This document shows, in pieces, positions 17,226 to 27,131 of a stretch of DNA of 32,247 bases (the first letter of the stretch is position 1; each line of letters starts with the position of its first letter). Source of the DNA: Tannerella sp. (GTDB taxonomy: Bacteria; Bacteroidota; Bacteroidia; Bacteroidales; Tannerellaceae); assembly GCA_031258835.1 (NCBI GenBank), contig JAIRMH010000307.1, positions 1 to 32,247 on the forward strand, read 5' to 3'. The position numbers were made by a program, and so were the translations under genes. The notes beneath the pieces are model-generated. The model saw only the letters and a program-made list of their open reading frames with translations. It did no database searches and was not told where the DNA came from.

Positions 17226-18065
17226 TCAATATTTTATATTATCAATAAGTCTTACATCGCCACAGAATACCGTTATGCAACCCACCGGTTCGTTTGTCTC
17301 GCTCCAGTTTTTTATCGGCTGCAATGTGCGTCCATCTACAATTTCGTAGTATTCAACATGCAATGGAGATATATGATTAAGCGTGTTTACGACCCAATCT
17401 TCGATCTCTTTGACGCTTTTTTCCGGCACAAAGGTAGTACTTTCTTTTAGAGTACGAGCAATTGCCGGAGCAATTTGACGTTGTTCGGCTGTCAGGCGTG
17501 TGTTGCGGCTACTCATGGCAAGCCCGTCTTTTTCACGTATGATGGGGCATGCGATAATATTAACAGGTAAGTTGAGTTGCCCGACCATTTTGCGGATAAC
17601 GGCGATTTGCTGAAAGTCTTTTTCTCCGAAATAAGCATTATCCGGTGCAACAATATCGAACAATTTGCTTACGATCTGCGCCACGCCGTTGAAATGTCCC
17701 GGTCGTTTTTCGCCTTCCATAACTTCGGCTACCGCACCGAGGTCGAAAACGCGCGTATCCGGTTCGGGGTATATTTCACCCTCCGATGGGGCGAATACAT
17801 AGTCGCAGTAACCTTTTCCGAGCAGTTCGCAATCTTTTTCAAGCGTTCGCGGATATGTTTTAAGATCGTTCCTGTCGTTAAATTGTGTAGGGTTAACAAA
17901 TATGCTAACGACACAACGGTCATTCTCCTTTTTACATTGTTTAACCAAGCTAAGATGCCCGTCATGCAAAGCGCCCATTGTGGGGACAAGGCCGATGGTC
18001 TTTCCGGATTTGCGATCATCGAAAAGAAAGGTCTTTAATTCGTTGATACTAAGTATCGTTCTCAT
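17226..18065 (-). CDS. panC: Pantothenate synthetase
   Basis: This 279-residue cytoplasmic ligase joins pantoate and beta-alanine with ATP, the last step of pantothenate synthesis. Signature motifs are [15 protein letters not shown] at 28-42 (HIGH-like, His34 and His37), [41 protein letters not shown] at 145-153 and MSSRN at 184-188 (KMSKS equivalent). The length is normal. It is directly upstream of panD, whose product supplies beta-alanine, with one base between stop codon and first panD ATG. It is divergent from the gene at 18251. Confidence 0.97.
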   Translation of the reverse strand: MRTILSINELKTFLFDDRKSGKTIGLVPTMGALHDGHLSLVKQCKKENDRCVVSIFVNPTQFNDRNDLKTYPRTLEKDCELLGKGYCDYVFAPSEGEIYPEPDTRVFDLGAVAEVMEGEKRPGHFNGVAQIVSKLFDIVAPDNAYFGEKDFQQIAVIRKMVGQLNLPVNIIACPIIREKDGLAMSSRNTRLTAEQRQIAPAIARTLKESTTFVPEKSVKEIEDWVVNTLNHISPLHVEYYEIVDGRTLQPIKNWSETNEPVGCITVFCGDVRLIDNIKY

Positions 18066-18218
18066 TTCTAAAATATTAATTTTAAATGTTTGTAATCAGA
18101 GTGCAAAGCAACAAAATAAATAGCTAATAAAATCTTTTTAGTTTATAAATTATGCTAATTTGAAAAGTATTGAATAATCAAAGTTGATTCGCTTGTTTTT
18201 TTCCCCGTTTTTTTTTAG

Positions 18219-18226
18219 TATCTTTG
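18219..18226 (+). promoter_or_regulatory. -7 promoter element for the GT5-like gene
   Basis: TATCTTTG is an exact TAnnTTTG match 24 bases before the start codon. The -33 region is a T run with TTG at 18193-18195 (spacer 23), so that half is weak. Confidence 0.6.
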
Positions 18227-18250
18227 TGGCGATTTTTTAAATAATAGAGG

Positions 18251-19063
18251 ATGAGCGCGAAGCGAATTTTATTTATTACTCAGGAAATAACGCCCTATTT
18301 ACCGGAGACGGAAATTTCCAGAATATGCAGGATCTTACCGCAGGGCATACAAGAAAGAGGACGTGAGATACGGACGTTTATGCCCCGTTACGGAAGTATC
18401 AATGAGCGAAGGAATCAGTTACATGAAGTGATACGTCTATCGGGAATGAATCTTATTATTGACGATACGGATCATCCGCTTATAATAAAGGTTGCTTCTA
18501 TCCAATCGGCCCGTATGCAGGTTTATTTTATTGATAATGATGATTTCTTTCAGCGTAAATACACGGTGCATGATGATGAAGGCCAGGAATTTGACGATAA
18601 CGACGAACGGGCTATATTTTATGTGCGGGGAGTTCTTGAAACGGTGAAGAAACTGCGTTGGATACCGGATCTTATTCATTGCCACGGATGGTTGTCGGCA
18701 TTGGCACCGATTTATCTGAAGAAAATGTATGCTGACGATCCGAGTTTTGGAGGCGCTAAAATCGTATATTCCGTCTATGACGATGCATTTGAAAATTCTT
18801 TAGACAAATCTCTTCCCGAAAAAATGAAACAGGATGGCATGACCGACAGAGATCTTCAGTTGATAAAAGTGTCGGCAGACTTTGCCGCTTTGTCAAACCT
18901 TGCAATACAATATTCCGACGGTGTAATTCAAGGAAGTTCCCGGATAAATGAACAGGTCTCGGAATTTATAGAAAAAGGAGACAAACCGTTTTTGTCTTAT
19001 CAGCCGAATGTTTCGTATATTGATGTCTATAATGATTTTTATGATCAGATACTTAATTCCTAA
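18251..19063 (+). CDS. Glycogen/starch-synthase-like protein containing only the N-terminal GT5 half
   Basis: The 270-residue protein matches only the N-terminal Rossmann half of glycogen synthases. KRILFITQEITPYLPETEIS replaces the usual start (ITSEV-x-PF-x-KTGGL), and MPRYG, WIPDLIHCHGWLSALAPIYL (H-x-H-x-W) and the end of the domain are present. The C-terminal half with the donor-binding KTGGL/E-x7-E motifs is absent, and the usual Lys of K-x-GGL is not recognisable, so glycogen synthase activity is doubtful. My recollection is that Bacteroidales commonly carry this short form divergent from panC and followed by a DUF4270 gene, so it is probably a conserved protein and not a recent truncation. 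Its function is unknown. Confidence 0.85.
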   Translation: MSAKRILFITQEITPYLPETEISRICRILPQGIQERGREIRTFMPRYGSINERRNQLHEVIRLSGMNLIIDDTDHPLIIKVASIQSARMQVYFIDNDDFFQRKYTVHDDEGQEFDDNDERAIFYVRGVLETVKKLRWIPDLIHCHGWLSALAPIYLKKMYADDPSFGGAKIVYSVYDDAFENSLDKSLPEKMKQDGMTDRDLQLIKVSADFAALSNLAIQYSDGVIQGSSRINEQVSEFIEKGDKPFLSYQPNVSYIDVYNDFYDQILNS

Positions 19064-19078
19064 TAAAAACAGAAGAAA

Positions 19079-20500
19079 ATGAAAGGATTTAAAAAACTTA
19101 TAGCTTTATGCAGCCTTTTGACAGGCCTTATCACAGGCGCATGTGACGATAATCTGACGATGGTGGGGACAACGATCCAGCCTCCTGAAGATTTGATAAC
19201 CGTTTATACCGATACATTTCAAATGGAAATCATGACCGTAAGACTTGATTCCATCTTTGCAAAAACGTCTACTTGTATGTTGGGAGAAATGTATGACCCG
19301 ATTTACGGGACGATTAAGTCCGACTTCTTGTGTCAGTTTTATTGTGAGGAAGGATTTGAGTTTTCCACAACGCCCTATAACGGAAAGATCGATTCAATAG
19401 ATTTGGTTATTTATTATCCTGTTAATTCTTACGGAGGGGTTTCGGCATATGGTGATACAATTGTACCGATGCAAGTCTCGGTGTTTCCGATTAACAATCC
19501 CTTAATACGGAATTTTTATACGAATGACAATCCGGAGAAATATTGCGATATGAGTAACCCTTTAGGGGCTTGTACATATACGGCATATGATATGAGTATT
19601 CCCGACTCCGTCCGCAGTTCGATTGCCCCCAGCATACGGGTGAAGCTGCCTGTCGAATTGGGACAGAAGTTTTATGACGAAACCATCAATAATCCTTCAA
19701 CATTCGCTTCGCAGCGCTCTTTTAACGAGTTTTTCCCCGGCGTATATATTACGAATACGTTCGGTAGCGGGAATCTTATACTGACGCAGGGAGAAGATAT
19801 TTACATATACATATCCTATACTTATGCCGAAACAGATTCGCAGGGACAAGATTCTCTGGTTTATGGCGTCAAAAGGTTTCGCAATTCTAAAGAAGTGTAT
19901 CAGATCAACCGTTTTAAAAACGATAATATCAATCATTTGCTGGAGGAAAATCCTTCCCATACATATATTAAGTCTCCGGCAGGCGTCTGTACGAAACTTG
20001 TCATACCTACAGTTGAGATTTCAAAAACGTTGGATGTTCAGGAACGCTTTATTAACAGTTTTGCGCTTAAACTGAAATATTTACCTGTCGACGAATGGGA
20101 TTTTTCCTATGCGCCGCCGTCTCACTTGCTCTTGTTGCCCGAAGATTCGGTGACGACATTTTTTGAGAATGCAAACATTGAAGACAATAATGTTTCCTTT
20201 ATATCATATGATAATGCCGGATACGATTCGGCATCCGACACATATAGCGGTTATTCGTCCGATACGCGGACTTATGCATTTGGAAATATAAGTAATTTAC
20301 TCAAGACGCATATAGAGAATTCTCCCGACAAAGATCTTTGTTTGTTGGCGTTACCCGTATATCGGGAAATTACATCTTACGGCAGTTCATATTATACGCA
20401 AGGAATTACACATACGCTTACGCCTTCGGGACTAAAAATACGGAAAGACGACGAACTGATGAAAATGGTACTTCTTTCAAGCAAGTTCGAAAATAAATAA
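19079..20500 (+). CDS. DUF4270 family lipoprotein
   Basis: This 473-residue lipoprotein has the signal MKGFKKLIALCSLLTGLITG followed by A-C (Cys22 lipidated). The mature start, DDNLTMVGTTIQPPEDLITV, then YTDTFQMEIMTV, is the typical opening of DUF4270 proteins. Later segments such as SVFPINNPL, FFPGVYITNTFGSGN and LKIRKDDELMKMVLLSSKFE also fit. The family is confined to Bacteroidota; the molecular role is not established. The gene starts 15 bases after the GT5-like gene, so the two form an operon. It is convergent with dapA, and a 130-bp repeat element fills the space between them. Confidence 0.85.
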   Translation: MKGFKKLIALCSLLTGLITGACDDNLTMVGTTIQPPEDLITVYTDTFQMEIMTVRLDSIFAKTSTCMLGEMYDPIYGTIKSDFLCQFYCEEGFEFSTTPYNGKIDSIDLVIYYPVNSYGGVSAYGDTIVPMQVSVFPINNPLIRNFYTNDNPEKYCDMSNPLGACTYTAYDMSIPDSVRSSIAPSIRVKLPVELGQKFYDETINNPSTFASQRSFNEFFPGVYITNTFGSGNLILTQGEDIYIYISYTYAETDSQGQDSLVYGVKRFRNSKEVYQINRFKNDNINHLLEENPSHTYIKSPAGVCTKLVIPTVEISKTLDVQERFINSFALKLKYLPVDEWDFSYAPPSHLLLLPEDSVTTFFENANIEDNNVSFISYDNAGYDSASDTYSGYSSDTRTYAFGNISNLLKTHIENSPDKDLCLLALPVYREITSYGSSYYTQGITHTLTPSGLKIRKDDELMKMVLLSSKFENK

Positions 20501-20507
20501 TGAAAAA

Positions 20508-20637
20508 GAGGATGTGTCAAAAGTCGGTTTTTCGTCATTGCGAACGGAGTGAAGCAATCCGGAATGCCTGAAAATCAATAATTGTTTCGGAATGTATCCT
20601 GCCAATAACGACGATTTCAATCTTTTGACGCACCCTC
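20508..20637. mobile_element. MITE-like 130-bp repeat element with 16-bp terminal inverted repeats
   Basis: The left end GAGGATGTGTCAAAAG (20508-20523) and the right end CTTTTGACGCACCCTC (20622-20637) are inverted copies differing at two of 16 positions. The interior includes GTCATTGCGAACGGAGTGAA followed by GCAATCCGG, a string resembling dispersed repeats I know from many bacterial genomes. No ORF and no clear target duplication are seen. The right end lies inside the last codons of dapA. Its ends resemble the hairpin at 16781-16818. Confidence 0.65.
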
Positions 20638-21525
20638 ATTTATATTCAGCCTGTCAAGTACGTCTCTGATCTTCTCGCACGTGGTTATGCGCGTAGGAAC
20701 GAGAGGTAATCGTAGCTTGTTTTCTATGAACCCCATCATGTTCAGCATGCTTTTTACTCCCGCAGGATTGCCATCGACAAACAGCAATTCGAATAATTCG
20801 GCGAAACGGGAGTGAATGATGCGTGCATTTTGATAATCGCCTTGAATCGCTAACCTTACCATACGGCTGAATTCTTTCGGGAAAGCATTGCCTATAACGG
20901 AAATAACGCCTACTGCGCCTAATGCTATCAGCGGAAATGTGATGCCGTCGTCGCCGGATATAACCTGAAATTCGGAGGGTTTGTTCTTTATTATATCATC
21001 CATCTGTGTGATATTACCGGAAGCTTCTTTTATCGCTGTGACGTTGTTGAACTCGCGTGCGAGCCGTAGCGTAGTTGCTGCTGTCATATTTGTTCCGGTA
21101 CGTCCCGGCACATTATATAATACGACCGGTCGCGGCGAAACTTTTGCAATCGCCTTGAAATGTTGATAAATACCTTCCTGCGAAGGTTTGTTATAATATG
21201 GAACGACGGATAGGATGGCATCAATACCTTTGAAATCCGTATGCTCGATTTGTGCTGTTACATTTCGTGTACAGTTGCCTCCTATGCCAAGAACGACGGG
21301 AATGCGACGATTCACCCGTTCGACAACTATTCGTGTAATCTCTTTTTTTTCTTCTTCGGATAAGGACGGCGTTTCGGCGGTCGTACCGAGCGCTACGATA
21401 TAATCCGTTCCATTTTCCATGAGATGATCAATCATTCTGATTAATGCCTCATAGTCAATGCTTTCGTCTTCTTTGAAGGGCGTTATCAGGGCAACGCCCA
21501 TGCCTTGTAAATCTATGCCTGCCAT
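20617..21525 (-). CDS. dapA: 4-hydroxy-tetrahydrodipicolinate synthase
   Basis: The enzyme condenses pyruvate and aspartate semialdehyde in lysine/diaminopimelate synthesis. Motifs: GMGVALITPFKED, ALGTTAETPSLSEEEK, VLYNVPGRTGTNM (catalytic Tyr137), AIKEASGN (Schiff-base Lys166) and VISGDDGITFPL. An ATG at 21552 is also open, but a near-perfect promoter occupies 21550-21580, so transcription should start near 21543. The ATG at 21525 is therefore the likely start, giving 302 residues. The final residues NEGASKD and the stop codon are encoded by the right inverted repeat of the adjacent repeat element, so the C-terminus has probably been altered by an insertion. Confidence 0.95.
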   Translation of the reverse strand: MAGIDLQGMGVALITPFKEDESIDYEALIRMIDHLMENGTDYIVALGTTAETPSLSEEEKKEITRIVVERVNRRIPVVLGIGGNCTRNVTAQIEHTDFKGIDAILSVVPYYNKPSQEGIYQHFKAIAKVSPRPVVLYNVPGRTGTNMTAATTLRLAREFNNVTAIKEASGNITQMDDIIKNKPSEFQVISGDDGITFPLIALGAVGVISVIGNAFPKEFSRMVRLAIQGDYQNARIIHSRFAELFELLFVDGNPAGVKSMLNMMGFIENKLRLPLVPTRITTCEKIRDVLDRLNINEGASKD

Positions 21526-21549
21526 AGTAACCTGTTTGTTTTCGGACGA

Positions 21550-21580
21550 CAAAGATAATGTATGTCATGAAAAATGCAAA
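21550..21580 (-). promoter_or_regulatory. Consensus Bacteroides promoter for dapA
   Basis: On the minus strand TTTG (21580 to 21577), a 19-base spacer and TATCTTTG (21557 to 21550) match both consensus elements. It fixes the dapA start downstream of the first ATG. Confidence 0.8.
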
Positions 21581-21625
21581 ATAAGCTCGCTTATTTTTCG
21601 AGGATTGCATCCCGGTTTAAACAGG

Positions 21626-24229
<2,604 letters not shown>

Positions 24230-24255
24230 CAGTATTAAAAATAAATCGATATATT

Positions 24256-24501
24256 ATGAATCTGTTAGAGTTTATAGAAGCGTATCCGGACGAGGCGAGT
24301 TGCCGAGCGAAGTTTAAGGAATACCGCGATCATGTCGGTGTAGTATGTCCCAAATGTGGCGGCAGGCAGGATAGAGTTGGACGAGGGTTATTTTTTCAAC
24401 CGAAACGCTTGCGGAAACCAAAGAACAGCCGCTCAAGCGCGGTCGCGGCTCACAAAAGAAAAGATCCTCTGGGATTCGGGAACTCAAAAACATACGGATG
24501 A
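24256..24501 (+). pseudogene. IS1595-family transposase, internally deleted and frameshifted
   Basis: The N-terminal part, MNLLEFIEAYPDEASCRAKF with VVCPKCGG, is the zinc-ribbon domain of IS1595/ISXO2-type transposases. From 24371 a second frame reads IELDEGYF, the first catalytic Asp region. A third frame from 24393 reads FSTETLAETKEQPLKRGRGS followed by QKK, the sequence that normally follows ELDEG. The middle (about 100 residues) has been deleted, and the T run at 24391-24396 has one T more than the expected frame needs. The C-terminal two thirds are absent. The result is a dead remnant of about 250 bases just upstream of the A+T-rich lipoprotein gene. Confidence 0.8.
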
Positions 24502-24532
24502 TGAATAAAAGAATTAATATCAATACAATCAG

Positions 24533-25567
24533 ATGAAAAAAATAATATTATTACTTTCTTTAATTCTATTAATCATTTCTTGTAAAAACAAGAGAACACA
24601 AATAGATATATTTCCGGATACAGTAAAAATAAATCATTCAAAACTTCTTGAAGGCGAAGACTTGGTTTTTCTTGGTGGGGAAATGTTATATTTTAATAGT
24701 GACAGTTCGTTAATTATTCATAACCCAAAGAGTGATTCATTGATGATTAAATTAAATCTGGGTAATAAAAAGATATCTCATCTTATACCTACTGGAAACG
24801 GCCCTGATGAATTTATATATATAAATGTGGCACAAAAGACTTCGGACAGCGTTTTTTTGTTTCAGGATATGAATTCGGCTCAACTTTATCAGATGAATAT
24901 TCTATCGGGGAAAATAGAAAAAAAGTTTACATATGAAAATTCCAAATGTATGGAAATAGTTAAAATGAATAATAACTATATTGCTACCGGACTTTTTAAT
25001 GAAGGAATGTTTGCTTTGTGGAATAATAATTCTTTTTTGTGTTACATGTATGAATATCCTAATGACAATGTGGATAATAAAAAAATGGCATCCAAAGCAA
25101 TGGCATATCAAGGGAAAATGTTAGTAAACGAACATCTTGACCGTTTAATCTTTTGTTCATCAAAGTTTTCCTACTTTGAATTATTTCAATTTGACACAAA
25201 TAATGTAAATTCAATAAAAAAGAACTATGCAGGCAAATATGAATATACCATTTCACCCGATGACAATATAATATTTGCCCATCCTTATGAAAATAACAGG
25301 GAAGGTTATATAGACGCTTATGCAACCGATGAAAGAATATACTTGCTTTATTCCGGCAGAAGTATTGAAGATGTCAACGTAACAACTCATGAAAAAGCAT
25401 GTTTGTCGAATCAAATTATCGTTTATGATTGGGATGGTAACCCTGTTATAAGATATGAAACCGATGTGGATTTAAAGAAAATATGTGTTAATAATGCCGA
25501 TAACACTATCTATGCCATATCATATAATCCGGATACAGATATTGTTTTTTTTAAATTACAAAATTGA
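24533..25567 (+). CDS. TolB-like six-bladed beta-propeller lipoprotein
   Basis: This 344-residue lipoprotein has a signal ending LLIISC (Cys17). The mature part has propeller-type strands and the recurring HLIPTGNGPDEFI pattern (G-x-GP-x-EF) of the Bacteroidales 6-bladed beta-propeller/TolB-like family (BF_2992-like). It is much richer in A and T than its neighbours, with A- or T-ending codons dominating, and sits directly behind a transposase remnant. Both facts suggest horizontal acquisition. A plus-strand -7 box at 24222-24229 could drive it through the remnant. The function is unknown; related genes in Bacteroides are often variable, strain-specific lipoproteins. Confidence 0.75.
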   Translation: MKKIILLLSLILLIISCKNKRTQIDIFPDTVKINHSKLLEGEDLVFLGGEMLYFNSDSSLIIHNPKSDSLMIKLNLGNKKISHLIPTGNGPDEFIYINVAQKTSDSVFLFQDMNSAQLYQMNILSGKIEKKFTYENSKCMEIVKMNNNYIATGLFNEGMFALWNNNSFLCYMYEYPNDNVDNKKMASKAMAYQGKMLVNEHLDRLIFCSSKFSYFELFQFDTNNVNSIKKNYAGKYEYTISPDDNIIFAHPYENNREGYIDAYATDERIYLLYSGRSIEDVNVTTHEKACLSNQIIVYDWDGNPVIRYETDVDLKKICVNNADNTIYAISYNPDTDIVFFKLQN

Positions 25568-25798
25568 ATTATTGGAAGTCTTAGAAAGCAGTTAGAAAGC
25601 AGTTCTTTGAGCGTATTAATAATTTTGTTGCATTTGATAGTTGAATCTGCGGCATTTTTTTTCATCCGGCATTTTTGTGTAATTACATTTAAATGCTTAA
25701 TTTTACAACCGATTTCGGGATAATAAAGACATTATGCGCAAACTATTAACAAGTTATGTCATTTTGTAGAATTTTATAAACTTTATAATTTATATAAT
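25568..25798. other. Gap before glyA with a tandem 11-bp repeat
   Basis: TTAGAAAGCAG occurs twice in tandem at 25581-25602. The rest is A+T-rich with no gene. No exact TAnnTTTG promoter was found for glyA; TCATTTTG at 25759-25766 is the closest string. Confidence 0.5.
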
Positions 25799-27079
25799 AT
25801 GAAACAGGATAATACGATTTTTGAAATTATTGAACGGGAATATCGGCGGCAGTTGAGAGGTATAGAACTTATTGCATCGGAAAATTTTGTCAGTGAGCAG
25901 GTTATGCAAGCGATGGGCAGTTGTCTGACAAATAAATATGCGGAAGGGTATCCGGGTAAGCGGTATTATGGCGGTTGTGGAGTTGTGGATGAGAGTGAAA
26001 GCCTTGCCATAGAACGTCTTAAAAAACTCTTTGATGCGGAATGGGTGAATGTGCAGCCACATTCGGGAGCGCAGGCGAATGCGGCGGTTTTCCTTGCTGT
26101 GATGAACCCGGGCGATACTTTTCTCGGACTTAATCTCTCGCATGGTGGCCATTTATCTCACGGCTCGCCGGTGAACAGTTCCGGCATCCTGTATCGCGCC
26201 GTAGAATATAATGTGAAAGAAGAAACGGGACGTGTCGATTACGATCGGATGGAAGAAGTTGCATTGCGTGAAAAACCGAAAGTGATCGTAGGGGGAGCGT
26301 CGGCCTATTCTCGCGAATGGAATTATAAACGTATGCGCGAGATAGCCGATATGACGGGCGCTTTACTTATGATTGACATGGCGCACCCTGCCGGCCTCAT
26401 TGCGGCAGGATTACTTGATAACCCGCTGAAATACGCTCATATTGTAACATCTACAACCCATAAGACGCTACGCGGCCCGCGCGGAGGAGTAATACTTCTC
26501 GGCAAAGACTTTGAAAACCCATGGGGAAAGAAAACGCCGAAAGGCGAAATCCGGATGATGTCACAATTACTTGATTCCGCAGTATTCCCGGGTATTCAGG
26601 GCGGACCTCTCGAACATGTTATCGCCGCTAAAGCCGTTTCTTTTGATGAAGCCCTTCAACCCGAATATAAAGAATACCAGACGCAGGTTAAAAAAAATGC
26701 CACCGCCATGGCGCAGGCTTTTGTGGATAAAGGCTATAAAATAATATCGGGAGGCACCGACAATCACAGTATGCTGATAGACTTGCGCACAAAATTTCCG
26801 GAACTGACGGGGAAAGTGGCGGAAAATGTATTGGTAAAAGCCGATATTACCGTGAATAAAAATATGGTGCCGTTTGATAGCCGCTCACCTTTCCAGACCT
26901 CAGGTATACGCATAGGGACGCCGGCAATTTCTACACGTGGCGCAAAAGAACCGCTAATGGGTGAAATTGTTGAGATGATTGACACGGTATTGTCGGACCC
27001 GGAATCGGAATCGACTGTAAAATCCGTACGGGATAAAGTTAATGCTACGATGAATAATTATCCGTTGTTTGCGTGGTGA
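25799..27079 (+). CDS. glyA: Serine hydroxymethyltransferase
   Basis: This 426-residue PLP enzyme interconverts serine and glycine and charges tetrahydrofolate with a one-carbon unit. Motifs: [62 protein letters not shown] and the PLP-lysine segment [14 protein letters not shown] (Lys222). [13 protein letters not shown] is near the C-terminus. The length is normal, and the protein ends YPLFAW. A 25-bp tandem duplication starts within the last codons and continues past the stop. The GH20 gene follows after about 50 bases and may be co-transcribed. Confidence 0.97.
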   Translation: MKQDNTIFEIIEREYRRQLRGIELIASENFVSEQVMQAMGSCLTNKYAEGYPGKRYYGGCGVVDESESLAIERLKKLFDAEWVNVQPHSGAQANAAVFLAVMNPGDTFLGLNLSHGGHLSHGSPVNSSGILYRAVEYNVKEETGRVDYDRMEEVALREKPKVIVGGASAYSREWNYKRMREIADMTGALLMIDMAHPAGLIAAGLLDNPLKYAHIVTSTTHKTLRGPRGGVILLGKDFENPWGKKTPKGEIRMMSQLLDSAVFPGIQGGPLEHVIAAKAVSFDEALQPEYKEYQTQVKKNATAMAQAFVDKGYKIISGGTDNHSMLIDLRTKFPELTGKVAENVLVKADITVNKNMVPFDSRSPFQTSGIRIGTPAISTRGAKEPLMGEIVEMIDTVLSDPESESTVKSVRDKVNATMNNYPLFAW

Positions 27080-27108
27080 TTTGTATCCGTTGTTTGCATG
27101 GTGATTTG
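27059..27108 (+). repeat. 25-bp tandem duplication over the glyA stop codon
   Basis: Bases 27059-27083 and 27084-27108 are identical except for one position (G to A at 27098). The first copy encodes the end of glyA (PLFAW and TGA); the second repeats it downstream as non-coding sequence. Confidence 0.9.
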
Positions 27109-27131
27109 AATGAAATACAGTAAAATTGTTT

